Shown: piece after piece, positions 50,995 to 60,260 of the stretch
Position numbering within the stretch: position 1 is the first letter of the stretch
Layout: each line of letters begins with the position of its first letter
Source: Kordia sp050633145
Lineage (GTDB): Bacteria > Bacteroidota > Bacteroidia > Flavobacteriales > Flavobacteriaceae
Length of the DNA: 64,000 nucleotides
NCBI RefSeq assembly: GCF_050633145.1
Contig: NZ_JBOEFY010000012.1
Coordinates: 62,001 to 126,000, forward strand
Reading direction: 5' to 3'
Notes under the pieces: generated by a model
The model's input: the letters and a program-made list of their open reading frames with translations, nothing else
Told to the model about the DNA's origin: nothing
Databases searched by the model: none
Program-made: the position numbers and the translations under genes

Positions 50995-51554
50995 TATTGA
51001 GCGGCATTTAATAATTCTTCAGCTGTTTTATAATACGGAGAAATCATCAAGTAGACAACAACTCCTGTTATTGCAACGTACAACCAAATTGGAAAGGTAA
51101 TTTTTGCTATTTTTTTGTGCTTATCAAAACGCTTTGCTAGTGCTTTTACATAAGTAATTAATACCAATGGAATAATAGCGATACTTAATACAATATGTGT
51201 AATTAAGATGAATAAATAGATTCCTTTGATAAATCCTTCTCCTCCAAATTTTGTGGATTCAGAAGTCATGTGATACGCTACATACATTGCCAAGAATGCT
51301 ACAGAAAGTCCAATGCATATTTTCATTAAAGTTTCATGCAGTTTTACTTTTTTGTTTTTGATAGCAATTACAGCTGCTATTAATACAATTGCTGTAATCC
51401 CATTAATGGTTGCATATATTGGTGGTAAAAACGTTAATGGTTTTACACCTTCTAGTTTTACACGGAATAAGATAGCAACTACTACAGGAATTGCTACAGA
51501 TAGTGCAATGATTAACTTTTTATATTTCTTTTCAATGTCGTTTGTCGCTTCCAT
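50994..51554 (-). CDS. DUF420 membrane protein
   Basis: 186-aa integral membrane protein with five to six helices, a DUF420 member with the typical pattern of conserved His (LHETLMKICIGLSVAFLAMYVAYHMTSE, about 72-100) and ILITHIVLSIAIIPLVLITY. The family is found in oxidase-assembly neighbourhoods. Here it follows SCO after eight bases and precedes the CxxC membrane protein. Function not established. Confidence 0.9.
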   Translation of the reverse strand: MEATNDIEKKYKKLIIALSVAIPVVVAILFRVKLEGVKPLTFLPPIYATINGITAIVLIAAVIAIKNKKVKLHETLMKICIGLSVAFLAMYVAYHMTSESTKFGGEGFIKGIYLFILITHIVLSIAIIPLVLITYVKALAKRFDKHKKIAKITFPIWLYVAITGVVVYLMISPYYKTAEELLNAAQ

Positions 51555-51562
51555 AGGTTTTA

Positions 51563-52267
51563 CTATTCTTCTTCTAGTAAGTTTTTAATATCTTGTTTTA
51601 GCATTTCTACTTCTGCTGGTTCTGTTCCTTGATAATACACCATTAAACTTCCTTGCTCGTTATTACGCGAACGAATAAATCCGTTTTTGTCTATTAAAGC
51701 AAAGTAACCTTGATGTTCAAATCCGCCAGCCACTTCTGGATTGATTCCTGCAAATATGTTGAATCCTTTGTTTGAGAGTTCGTGTATTTTTTTTAAATCA
51801 CCTGTTAAGAAATGCCAGTTGAGTGATTTTACACCGTAAAGTTCTGCATATTCTTTTAATTTTTTCGGTGTGTCTGTTTCTGGATCAATCGTAAATGAAG
51901 CTATAGCAAAATCGTCTCTTTCATGAAATTCATCGTCTAGTAGACGCATATTATTATTCATTACAGGACATATTGTAGGACAACTTGTAAAGAAGAATTC
52001 CATTACGGTTACTTTCCCTTTAAAGTCTAGATTTGAAATTTGTAAATTGTCTTGATTTGTAAATAAGAACTCAGGAACACTTTTCGCTTTCCCTTCAATT
52101 TTGAGGTATTTTAGTTTTGAATTTCGTTCTTTTCCGACAATATTCAAACGATCTTTTTCGGTTGTTTCGCCTTTGCTTATTTTGTCTACAATTTTAGGAA
52201 TGAATATAATTCCAAAAACCAAGATGATAAACGCGATTCCAATATATGAATAGTTCTTTTTTTGCAT
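51563..52267 (-). CDS. SCO family protein (copper delivery to cytochrome oxidase)
   Basis: 234-aa thioredoxin-fold protein anchored by an N-terminal helix (about 8-24). The copper ligands are in place: C96 and C100 in SCPTICP and H185 in EHQGYFALID. SCO proteins insert copper into the CuA centre of cytochrome c oxidase. Position in the cox gene cluster, directly after a related but cysteine-less protein (52272) and before DUF420. Length typical. Confidence 0.93.
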   Translation of the reverse strand: MQKKNYSYIGIAFIILVFGIIFIPKIVDKISKGETTEKDRLNIVGKERNSKLKYLKIEGKAKSVPEFLFTNQDNLQISNLDFKGKVTVMEFFFTSCPTICPVMNNNMRLLDDEFHERDDFAIASFTIDPETDTPKKLKEYAELYGVKSLNWHFLTGDLKKIHELSNKGFNIFAGINPEVAGGFEHQGYFALIDKNGFIRSRNNEQGSLMVYYQGTEPAEVEMLKQDIKNLLEEE

Positions 52268-52271
52268 TGCT

Positions 52272-52970
52272 TTATTTTTTCAAATCCTTTTCTCTTCTTT
52301 TGTCTGATCCCTTACTTTTAGATTTCCCTCTGTATTCTTCAAATAGAATTCGAATATCATCCGTCATTTTACCTGAAAGTTCTGAAACCATCGCTGTATT
52401 GTAACCGTAGAGCATGTATGGCGCTACTCCACCTTCACGCAATTCAACTTTTGATCGATCATCAAAGCGCCCACGCAAGTTTTTATCTTTATCAATAACA
52501 TACACATATTCAGAACTCAAATTTTCGTCCAATTGTAACGGAGATTCTAATCCATAAAAGATACGTTCAAGTTCTTCTTTTTCTACAATGACAAAGTTCC
52601 AGTATTTAAGTTCGTCTGCAAAACGGCTAATTTGTTGTTTTAAGCTTTTTATTTCTTCATCTTGTCCAGGTAGCACAAGCATTACTAATTGAAAGTGTTT
52701 AAAGCCACTAAAGCGCTTGTATATTTTTTGATTGAGCGTTAATATATTGAAACCTCTCTCTTTTACACTAGCACCTAAAAATCCTAGAACGGTAATTTTT
52801 TCATCAAATTGAATTGTGTCTTTCTCTTCATAAGATTTGTAATTCACCAATTCGGCTACATTATTTTTAATAACAGGAAGCGGCGTATAGTTGTGCTTCG
52901 TAAACAGGAGAATTAATACGATTGTTATAGGTAATAAGAATAAAATTCCTAAAATGGCCTTTTTTTTCAT
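52272..52970 (-). CDS. SCO-like exported protein without CxxxC
   Basis: 232-aa protein with one N-terminal helix (about 5-23), positioned four bases upstream of the SCO gene on the same strand. The middle (about 60-170) has thioredoxin-like spacing (KITVLGFLGASVKERGFNILTLNQKI, then VYVIDKDKNLRGRFDDRS) but contains no Cys at all where the CxxxC would be. It is therefore probably a structural or accessory partner, not a copper carrier. C-terminal tail Lys/Arg/Asp-rich. No firm family name; the thioredoxin-like relation is inferred from pattern and context. Confidence 0.7.
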   Translation of the reverse strand: MKKKAILGILFLLPITIVLILLFTKHNYTPLPVIKNNVAELVNYKSYEEKDTIQFDEKITVLGFLGASVKERGFNILTLNQKIYKRFSGFKHFQLVMLVLPGQDEEIKSLKQQISRFADELKYWNFVIVEKEELERIFYGLESPLQLDENLSSEYVYVIDKDKNLRGRFDDRSKVELREGGVAPYMLYGYNTAMVSELSGKMTDDIRILFEEYRGKSKSKGSDKRREKDLKK

Positions 52971-53269
52971 CTGTGCGTATTAATGTTTATAAGTCAGTGA
53001 TCTAGCAATTACAAAGTAGCTGATTTTCAGTGTTTTTTTCTGCTAAAATTTTCTTAGTGCAAAAATAAAAATCGATTCGCTATTTACAGCTATAATCTTT
53101 CGTTTTTTTTATTTTTTGATTGCTTTTCAGCAAGAATTAACATCTGTTGTTTTAGATATGATATAGAAGTTGATGTTTTTTTTACTAGCTTAATTCGTTC
53201 TTTAAAAATTCATGTATAAAAAAAGGCAGTAATTAATTACTGCCTTTCCTCTATATGTTTTGTGTCATT
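52971..53269. other. Gap between the SCO-like and subunit IV genes
   Basis: 299 bases, A+T-rich, without a credible gene. The only structure is the terminator at 53217-53247. A promoter for the SCO-like/SCO/DUF420 run should lie here on the minus strand, but no exact consensus was found. Confidence 0.5.
53217..53247 (-). terminator. Rho-independent terminator of the cox operon
   Basis: Fully palindromic stem AAAGGCAGTAATT / AATTACTGCCTTT with a T-tract on the minus strand. It lies 23 bases after the subunit IV stop. Confidence 0.93.
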
Positions 53270-53668
53270 TTAAAAATTCCACTTTATATATCCATTTGTT
53301 TTTACACCTTCAATATATGTTCCTTCTTGTAATAAGATAAACATTAGGTAACATATTAAGAATATTCCTGTCCAAACAATAGATCTTCTTAAAGAACTTT
53401 TTTCATCACGCAAGTGCATAAAGTCCCAAGCAATGTAATATGCTTTTACTAAAGTTAAAATGATAAAAATCCAGTTTAGATATTTCATTCCAAGAAGATA
53501 GTTCTCCGTAAGGAAAGCTGGTTTTACAATACCTAATCCAACTTCTACAATTGTTATTAGAGATAAGAAGATCAATACGCCCCAAATTTTCTGAACGTTT
53601 GATTTGAACTTTAATGTTCCTCTAAAAATTGCTAATTTATGTTCAGCATGTCCGTGATCGTGTGCCAT
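53270..53668 (-). CDS. Cytochrome c oxidase subunit IV family protein
   Basis: 132-aa membrane protein with a His-rich start (MAHDHGHAEHK) and three membrane helices (about 28-48, 62-81 and 94-115), of the prokaryotic subunit IV (CoxD-like) family. Accessory subunit of the terminal oxidase. Last gene of the ctaB-cox3-cox3-cox4 run; the terminator follows. Start at 53668, with the conserved MAHDHGHAEH prefix. Confidence 0.88.
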   Translation of the reverse strand: MAHDHGHAEHKLAIFRGTLKFKSNVQKIWGVLIFLSLITIVEVGLGIVKPAFLTENYLLGMKYLNWIFIILTLVKAYYIAWDFMHLRDEKSSLRRSIVWTGIFLICYLMFILLQEGTYIEGVKTNGYIKWNF

Positions 53669-53701
53669 GATATATGATAATTTCTTTGATATTTTTTTTT
53701 A

Positions 53702-54787
53702 TTAAACTAGGTAGAAGAATGTAAATACGAATACCCAAACTAAATCGACAAAGTGCCAATAGAGTCCAACTTTTTCTACCATTTCGTAATTATTCTTTCT
53801 TCTGTCGTATGTTCCTAAGATTACATTGAAGAAGATAATGATATTGATTAATACTCCTGAAAATACGTGGAAACCGTGGAATCCTGTAATAAAGAAGAAG
53901 AAATCTCCGAATAGTCTGTTTCCATACTCATTATGCTCAAGATTGGCTCCTTTTACATATTCTACTGCATTTTTTAATGCTTTTTCAGATTCTGCTCTTG
54001 TTAACACACCTTTTTGCCCAGTTTGATCTGCATTTACATACATGCTTTCAAAACGTGCAGCTTTTGCCGCATCGGCTGGATCTCCAGAAGCTTTTAATCG
54101 CTCAATATTCGGCATTAACTCTTGTGTACGAACAGCTAAGTTTGACTTTGCATTGAAACCAGTTACAATATCTTGTACTGAGTATTTTGGTAATGCTGGT
54201 TCTGATTCAAACCACAGTCCATCTTTACTTTCATGTTGTACTCTTACCTTGTGAGAGACTTTTGCAAAGTCGTCTACAGAAACTCGATGCATTTTTTCAT
54301 CGCCTTCTGCCATGTTCGTATCTACAAACTGGAGAATTTGACCACCTTTTGTCTCTACTGCTCCGTAAGAACCTTGAATGAAGTTTGTCCACTCCCAAGC
54401 TTGAGAACCTAAGAATATTGCTCCACCAATGATCGTTAAGAACATGTAAAAAGTTACTTTCTTCTTATCGTTATGGTGCCCAGCATCTACAGCTAATACC
54501 ATTGTTACAGAAGAAGCAATTAATATAAATGTCATTAAGGCGACAAAGTACATTGGATTATCTCCATGCGAACCTGGAAAGTGATTGTAGACTTCATCGG
54601 CAATTGGCCATGAGTCAATGAATTTGAATCTTGAGAATCCATACGCAGCTAAAAATCCTGAGAATGTTAGTGCATCAGATAACAAGAAGAACCACATCAT
54701 CATTTTACCATAGCTGGCGTTGAGCGGTTTGTTTCCGCCTCCCCAAACTTTACCTTCTGTACCTGTATTTGAAACAGTAGCTTCCAT
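53702..54787 (-). CDS. Cytochrome c oxidase subunit III with large soluble insert
   Basis: 361 aa. N-terminal helices from about 27 and 75-105 are followed by a hydrophilic stretch of roughly 130 residues (about 150-285), which breaks the seven-helix plan of subunit III. The C-terminal helices resume with FGDFFFFITGFHGFHVFSGVLINIIIFFNV and KVGLYWHFVDLVWVFVFTFFYLV, the signature of heme-copper oxidase subunit III. The insert sits in the periplasm- or cytosol-facing loop; similar inserts occur in Flavobacteriaceae. It is 34 bases from the subunit IV gene. No unusual codon use was noted. Confidence 0.9.
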   Translation of the reverse strand: MEATVSNTGTEGKVWGGGNKPLNASYGKMMMWFFLLSDALTFSGFLAAYGFSRFKFIDSWPIADEVYNHFPGSHGDNPMYFVALMTFILIASSVTMVLAVDAGHHNDKKKVTFYMFLTIIGGAIFLGSQAWEWTNFIQGSYGAVETKGGQILQFVDTNMAEGDEKMHRVSVDDFAKVSHKVRVQHESKDGLWFESEPALPKYSVQDIVTGFNAKSNLAVRTQELMPNIERLKASGDPADAAKAARFESMYVNADQTGQKGVLTRAESEKALKNAVEYVKGANLEHNEYGNRLFGDFFFFITGFHGFHVFSGVLINIIIFFNVILGTYDRRKNNYEMVEKVGLYWHFVDLVWVFVFTFFYLV

Positions 54788-54833
54788 AAAAAGTTAACAT
54801 TTTTAAAAAATTGTTCAAATTTACGTTTTTTTC

Positions 54834-55415
54834 TTATCTTAAGAAATATAAAAATAAAAACAAGAAGACCCACAATATATCTAGGAAATGCCAGAACATT
54901 GCACCTAGTTCTAAACCAAGTGTTTGCCCTTGTTTATACTTTTGTTTAAAATGATTATAAATTACAACCAATAACACTATAATACCAGCTGCAACGTGCA
55001 ACAAGTGCGTTACTGTAATAATATAGATGAAAGAGGTTGTTACTGTACTTTGATCTCCGGTGAAATAATACTTACTAGCAATGATTTCATTGAAGCCCGC
55101 AAATTGTAAAATCACAAATGCAATTGCAAGCACTAATGTAGCTATTAAATATAATCCTGTAGCACCTTGCAAGCCTTTTTGTGCTGCACTTTTTGCTAAG
55201 TGAAACGTAACACTACTTGCTACAATTACTAATGTACTATAGAAGAAAGCCGTTGGCAACACAAGTGTTTGTAACCAATCTGGACGTTCTTGACTTACAA
55301 TGTATGCACTTGTAAGTCCTGCAAACATCATAAACATGCTAATCATAGCAAACCACATCATCATCTTTCTTGATCTTGCTTTCTTTTCTTGAAATGTCCC
55401 TTGCGTTAAATCCAT
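54834..55415 (-). CDS. Cytochrome c oxidase subunit III family protein, short form
   Basis: 193-aa protein with five membrane helices of the heme-copper oxidase subunit III superfamily (YFTGDQSTVTTSFIYIITVTHLLHVAAGIIVL and AMFWHFLDILWVFLFLFLYF). It lacks the first two helices of full-length subunit III. A second subunit III-like gene next to the full-length one is a regular feature of flavobacterial cox operons. It follows ctaB by three bases. Confidence 0.92.
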   Translation of the reverse strand: MDLTQGTFQEKKARSRKMMMWFAMISMFMMFAGLTSAYIVSQERPDWLQTLVLPTAFFYSTLVIVASSVTFHLAKSAAQKGLQGATGLYLIATLVLAIAFVILQFAGFNEIIASKYYFTGDQSTVTTSFIYIITVTHLLHVAAGIIVLLVVIYNHFKQKYKQGQTLGLELGAMFWHFLDILWVFLFLFLYFLR

Positions 55416-55418
55416 AGT

Positions 55419-56330
55419 TTATTGTAAAAATTTATCTACCACAAATATTATTTGCATTAGTGTAATATATCCAACACTTGCTAACATTAATGCTTTTGCA
55501 GATTTGTCGTCCATATTTTTATATAATCGGATTCCATAGTATAACAATCCAATTCCTGATAAGAATACTAAAACTGCTGCAACAACCGATAATTTTAATT
55601 CACCTGTAAGTCCAGAAACTGGAAATATAGAAATTAAGATTAACCAAGCTGTATACATTATAATTTGCAATGCGGTTGCTTTATTTTTTTTACCAGTAGG
55701 CAACATAAAAAATCCGCCTTTTTTGTAATCGTCAAATAAAAACCATCCTATTGCCCAAAAGTGAGGAAATTGCCAAAAGAATTGAATCATGAATAATATT
55801 CCTGGTTCAATACCAAATTTATTTGTTGCTGCTACCCAACCTAACATGAATGGAATAGCGCCTGGCAATGCACCAACAAATACTGCTAATGGAGTTTTCG
55901 TTTTTAATGGAGTGTATACACACGTATATAGGAAAATAGAAATTGCACCAAACATTGCTGTTTTTGGATTGATAACATATAAAATTGCAATTCCTGATAT
56001 TGTAAATACTGAAGCAATGATGAATGCTACTTTAACCGACATACGACCAGATGCTACAGGTCTGTCTTTGGTACGATCCATTTTTGCATCTAAGTCTTTT
56101 TCGATTATTTGATTGAACGCATTAGAAGCTCCAACCATAAAATAACCTCCTAAAGCAAGTAAACTAAGCACTTTGAAGCTAAAACCATCTGCACCAACAG
56201 CCAATAAGTATCCTGCTAATGAAGAAAAGACTACGCTTATTGCCAATCCAACTTTTGTGAGCTGTTTAAAATCTTCAATTATAGAAGCAAATGAGTATGT
56301 TTTTTTGAGTGTATTCAATGCCGTTTTCAT
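55419..56330 (-). CDS. ctaB: Protoheme IX farnesyltransferase (heme O synthase)
   Basis: Transfers a farnesyl group to heme B, giving heme O for the terminal oxidase. 303 aa from ATG 56330; the frame is open 20 codons upstream only from a TTG, and MKTALNTLKK fits the family. It has about nine helices and the UbiA-type Asp-rich motif NQIIEKDLDAKMDRTKDRP (about 82-100), plus the second motif around GWFLFDDYKKGGFFMLPTGKK. First gene of the cox run. The upstream gap to 56575 is about 240 bases. Confidence 0.96.
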   Translation of the reverse strand: MKTALNTLKKTYSFASIIEDFKQLTKVGLAISVVFSSLAGYLLAVGADGFSFKVLSLLALGGYFMVGASNAFNQIIEKDLDAKMDRTKDRPVASGRMSVKVAFIIASVFTISGIAILYVINPKTAMFGAISIFLYTCVYTPLKTKTPLAVFVGALPGAIPFMLGWVAATNKFGIEPGILFMIQFFWQFPHFWAIGWFLFDDYKKGGFFMLPTGKKNKATALQIIMYTAWLILISIFPVSGLTGELKLSVVAAVLVFLSGIGLLYYGIRLYKNMDDKSAKALMLASVGYITLMQIIFVVDKFLQ

Positions 56331-56574
56331 CAACCTTACTAAATTCCTGCAAAGATAGAATACAAATCCTTTGTATGCAATGATTTTCAAAGAGTTTTAC
56401 TGCATTTATCAATAGTTATTGCTTTTCAATTTTTATCTTTAGAAAGGAAGCGTGTTTTATAACGACTATTGATTCAAATTTATAGGATGAAATGAGTCAA
56501 AATTATTGATTAATTTTAACGAATTGATCCTTGGGAAATCCTATCAAACCTAATTAATCAAAAAAAACAAACAG

Positions 56575-57477
56575 ATGAAATTTCTAAAAACTACCCTATC
56601 ATTTATTTTTTTATGTTCAATTTCTATTGGATTTGCACAAAAGAAAGAAGTTCAAATTAAGGTAACTAAAGTCACAGACCATGTATATATGTTAGTTGGA
56701 CAAGGTGGAAATATTGCTATTTCTGTTGGAGAAGATGGTGTTTTTATGATTGATGATCAGTTTGCTCATTTGACTCCAAAAATTCTAAAAGCTATTCAAA
56801 GTGTCACAGATAAACCTGTAGAATTTTTAATTAATACACATTGGCATGGCGATCATACAGGTGGAAATGAAAATATGCAAAAAGAAGGTGCTGTTATTGT
56901 TGCACATGAAAATGTACGAAAACGCATGAGCATGGATCAGTTCAATAAAGAACGTAATACAACCAAAAAAGCATCCCCAAAAGATGCCTTACCAGTTATT
57001 ACGTTTTCAAAAGATGTTTCTTTCTTTTTTAATGATGAGCGTATTTTTATATTCCATGTTCATGAAGCTCATACAGACGGTGATGCAATGGTTTATTTTA
57101 CAGAAAGTAATGTTTTACATACTGGCGATGCTTATTTTCAAGGAAAGTACCCTTTTATCGATTTGAATTCTGGAGGAAGTGCACAAGGTTATATTGCAGC
57201 AATTAAAAAAGCATTGCTCGTTATTAACGATGAAACCAAGATTATTCCTGGGCACAGAAATCTTTCTAATAAAGCAGAGTTACAATCGTATTTGGAAATG
57301 CTAAAAAGCATTGAAAAGAATGTAATGGCAGAAATTAAAGCAGGTAAAACAGAAAAAGAAGTAACGCAAAACACGTCCATCACCAAAAAGTATGACGATT
57401 TGGGTTACGGTGATTGGTTTATATCTGGCGAGGTTTTAAGAAAAACCTTTTACAGAAGCTTAAAAGAAACCAAGTAA
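56575..57477 (+). CDS. Metallo-beta-lactamase-fold hydrolase, exported
   Basis: 300-aa protein with a signal peptide (MKFLKTTLSFIFLCSISIGFAQ). The zinc-binding HxHxDH motif is complete: H89, H91, D93 and H94 (NTHWHGDHTGGN). Later metal ligands are visible in HEAHTDGDAMVYF and GDAYFQGKYPFIDLNSGG, followed by PGHRNLS. The family covers periplasmic beta-lactamases, lactonases and other hydrolases; the spacing resembles the subclass B/glyoxalase-like exported enzymes without certain drug-resistance function. Single gene. Confidence 0.9.
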   Translation: MKFLKTTLSFIFLCSISIGFAQKKEVQIKVTKVTDHVYMLVGQGGNIAISVGEDGVFMIDDQFAHLTPKILKAIQSVTDKPVEFLINTHWHGDHTGGNENMQKEGAVIVAHENVRKRMSMDQFNKERNTTKKASPKDALPVITFSKDVSFFFNDERIFIFHVHEAHTDGDAMVYFTESNVLHTGDAYFQGKYPFIDLNSGGSAQGYIAAIKKALLVINDETKIIPGHRNLSNKAELQSYLEMLKSIEKNVMAEIKAGKTEKEVTQNTSITKKYDDLGYGDWFISGEVLRKTFYRSLKETK

Positions 57478-57663
57478 TATTCTATAGTTTACAATAATAA
57501 CACCTGCTATTAAAAAGGAAGCACAACAAAGTATAAATACAGGGTATTCTTTAACAGTATAATTTGCTCCTCTTTGACGTTTGTAAACAGCTAAGTCTAG
57601 TGACTTATATCCTAAATAAATAAATGGTATAATAAGTAGTAAAATGAAAAAAGGTTCAATCAT
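57460..57663 (-). CDS. Small membrane protein, 67 aa
   Basis: 67 aa, two membrane helices (about 4-23 and 43-62) separated by a basic loop (LAVYKRQRGANYTVKEY). It overlaps the convergent metallo-hydrolase gene by 18 bases at the 3' ends. The hydrophobic pattern and clean start suggest a real gene, but no family is recognised. The next upstream gene, remB-like, ends at 57763 on the same strand, 100 bases away. Confidence 0.6.
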   Translation of the reverse strand: MIEPFFILLLIIPFIYLGYKSLDLAVYKRQRGANYTVKEYPVFILCCASFLIAGVIIVNYRILLGFF

Positions 57664-57762
57664 TCTAAATATAGGTTTGGGCGTACAAGAAAGGTTAAAT
57701 ATCTTGTGGTTAATTTTTTTCGAGGCTGTAACAAATTTAATAAAAAAAATTAAATAGCAATG

Positions 57763-59877
57763 TTAAAAATCGAAATACCAATTAAAAATATCTGTACGAA
57801 TTCCAAAATTAAACCAAGTTGTGTTCTCTTTAAAGTCAATTAAGGTGTTTGCATCAGGATTGAAGCTTCTGTAGGTAATATTTGCAAAGATTTTTAAATT
57901 GGTTTTTGGGTTTACAATGTATCCAACATTTAAATCTCCTATAAGCACATTTGTTTTGTTTCCTTGCAATAATTCAACACCAGTATCACCAATACGATTG
58001 TCATTATCAATAAAAATATTGCTTCCGTAACTTGCATTATCAATGGCTGGATCAAAATCCAAACCACGCTGCCCATAAATTAGTTTTGCGCTTCCGTACC
58101 AACGATCGCGATTATAACGTGCAATTCCAACAACTTCTCGGAAATTTGCGCCCCATAAATGTGCTAACGATTGATTGTTGTGCCCATAATTTGTAGCTAC
58201 TTCATTGTGTGAATAGGTATACGGACGCACTTGATTGTATTCAAATTGTAATAATAAGTTATCTACCTTGAATGCATTGTAATATTTTGCTCCTAATTGA
58301 AATCCAAACTTATTTTTCCAACTTTGATTCCCTGATTTGATATCATTTAGTGAAAATTCATCCAATATGAACTGACCATAAAAATTTACATTGTCATTCC
58401 ATTTATATTTTGAACTCAATCCAACAATAGCATTTCCTGCACGCGAACCTGTAGAAAACTCTATAGCGCGGTAGAATATGATTGGGTTTACATAGTTAAT
58501 ATCAAATCCGCGATTGTTGTCATTTTTCCAAATTACCGACTCAAAGAAACCAATGTTTAATTTTTTAGAAACATTCCAACTTAAAAAATGGTTGGCAATA
58601 TATTTTGTTAAGAATGCGCCATCTTCATTGACTTCTGGTCGAACGTCACGTAACCACATCCATGTGTTTGTATATTTTATTTTCCAGAAAGAAGTGTTTA
58701 GCTTTAGGTATGGGTAAGGACTTACAGCATCACTTACAAATAGTGAGCGATATCCATCTCCAATAAAGTTTCTCCCATGACCAAACTGCACGTTGAATGT
58801 TTTGTTTGGCGAGTATGAAATATAACCTTCTGCTACTGGATAATCGTACGCATCTGTTTTGAATTCTTTGGCAATTCCACGTCCTGGAATAATTGCTGGG
58901 TTCCCTCCTGCTGGCCGAATGCTTTCAGCGTATCTATTAAAATAATCTGCAAATCGTCCTTGACTTTCAAAAATTGTTGCCGAGAAATTGAATCCTTTCC
59001 CCAAACCTCCTTGCACTTGAATTCCTCTGGTATTATTGTATGTGTAATCTACTTCTCCTCCTGTGTTTTTACCAAGTTGCAAGTCTAAAATAGGATCTAA
59101 CACAAACCAATAGTTTTTTCCTTTTACAGTTACTAAATGTTCATTCCATAGTTTACGTCCAACCCAAGAAGAAGCGTCTTTTTTAAGTTTGACTTGCTGT
59201 GCATTAAAATCGTAGTAATTGGAAACTGTATTGTATAAAAATGGTTTAGATGCTGTATGACTGTTTGTTCCAACCAAATTGACTTGGCGATCAAAGTATG
59301 CGTACATATCATGCGAAAACGGAATGTTTAGATTACTTGCATACAACTCGTCTTTATACGGTTCTAATTCTTCATTTACAGCGTCGAATTCTGTTTTTGC
59401 TATAGATTCCAGTTCGTTTTCGTTTTCCTCTAGCGTTTTAGGTTTTTCAATAGCTTCTATACTTCCAAGTGGAATTTCCAACTTCATTGTAAATTGGATA
59501 TAAGCAGGTTTACCACTATAGGTTGATGGTTTTACAACTGGCAATAAACTAAAGACACGTTTTATTTCTGTTTTTAATTCTTCATAAACCGCATCTACAT
59601 ATAAAACTTTGAAAGCTCCTTTTTTAGTAACTTCAAATAAAACCACCAATTCACCAGTATAATTTTCTTTACTGATAATCTCAGGCTGTTTAAAATTAGT
59701 ATTGATAAATGTTCGTAATGTAGTATTAAAGCAATTTTCAAGATCTGCAATTTCTACATTTTCACATTCAGTAAATACAGGATATTTTTCATAATCTTCA
59801 TTAGATGATGTTTGCGCTAATGCGGATTGAAATACTAAAAATATGAGTAGATAAATTGACGTTTTGAGTCGTTGCAT
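57763..59877 (-). CDS. RemB-like gliding motility protein / Wzi-type barrel
   Basis: 704-aa outer-membrane protein. The signal peptide ends at SALAQ. Residues about 30-135 form a TonB C-terminal-like domain (CENVEIADLENCFNTTLRTFIN, TGELVVLFEVTKKGAFKVLYVDAVYEELKTEI). From about 200 to the end it is a beta-barrel of the Wzi/capsule-assembly type (DILDLQLGKNTGGEVDYTYNNTRGIQVQG and FGHGRNFIGDGYRSLFVS). Flavobacterium RemB, a gliding motility outer-membrane protein, has this layout. The alternative label is capsule assembly Wzi family. Gliding role inferred from family; the tonB pair and sprA nearby fit a motility region. Confidence 0.72.
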   Translation of the reverse strand: MQRLKTSIYLLIFLVFQSALAQTSSNEDYEKYPVFTECENVEIADLENCFNTTLRTFINTNFKQPEIISKENYTGELVVLFEVTKKGAFKVLYVDAVYEELKTEIKRVFSLLPVVKPSTYSGKPAYIQFTMKLEIPLGSIEAIEKPKTLEENENELESIAKTEFDAVNEELEPYKDELYASNLNIPFSHDMYAYFDRQVNLVGTNSHTASKPFLYNTVSNYYDFNAQQVKLKKDASSWVGRKLWNEHLVTVKGKNYWFVLDPILDLQLGKNTGGEVDYTYNNTRGIQVQGGLGKGFNFSATIFESQGRFADYFNRYAESIRPAGGNPAIIPGRGIAKEFKTDAYDYPVAEGYISYSPNKTFNVQFGHGRNFIGDGYRSLFVSDAVSPYPYLKLNTSFWKIKYTNTWMWLRDVRPEVNEDGAFLTKYIANHFLSWNVSKKLNIGFFESVIWKNDNNRGFDINYVNPIIFYRAIEFSTGSRAGNAIVGLSSKYKWNDNVNFYGQFILDEFSLNDIKSGNQSWKNKFGFQLGAKYYNAFKVDNLLLQFEYNQVRPYTYSHNEVATNYGHNNQSLAHLWGANFREVVGIARYNRDRWYGSAKLIYGQRGLDFDPAIDNASYGSNIFIDNDNRIGDTGVELLQGNKTNVLIGDLNVGYIVNPKTNLKIFANITYRSFNPDANTLIDFKENTTWFNFGIRTDIFNWYFDF

Positions 59878-60108
59878 ATTTGAGGATTTATGAATGCGAA
59901 AGATACTATATTTTCATAAAATTTGATTGATTCCTCGTTGTTATGATCTTAGATTTTTAAAAAGTGTCGCTATTTTTAACAGTCTTCAAAAAATTTTGAA
60001 GTGTTTTTTTCGTTATTTTTATATGAAAAGTATCAAAAATTAATACTATTCACCTTAAAAAAGCGAATATATGACGATAAATGACATTAATTCAGCTTAA
60101 TAAAAGCT

Positions 60109-60210
60109 CTATAAATTAGTTTTTCGTACTTTTGTATCATACTTTCTGATTAAATGACCTTTGTAAGTCTTGGTAACATTTACAAAAGGCTTTAAGTTGA
60201 CATTTTTCAT
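60109..60210 (-). pseudogene. Truncated tonB paralog, N-terminal relic (33 codons)
   Basis: Minus-strand frame from ATG 60210 to TAG 60109: MKNVNLKPFVNVTKTYKGHL (then to TNL). Aligned without gaps to the start of the TonB protein at 60324-61121 (MKNANHKTDVNANGVHQSHL) it keeps the positions M1 K2 N3 N5 K7 V10 N11 H19 L20 K23 K27, about a third of the residues. The upstream sequence (ataatcggttttaatg...) is also nearly identical in both, over about 30 bases, and both leaders are preceded by a terminator. No TonB C-terminal domain follows before the next gene. It is either a decayed duplicate or a short expressed peptide. Confidence 0.6.
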
Positions 60211-60260
60211 AATAATCGGTTTTAATGTTAATGTAATGATATGTCACAGAAAGTATACCT

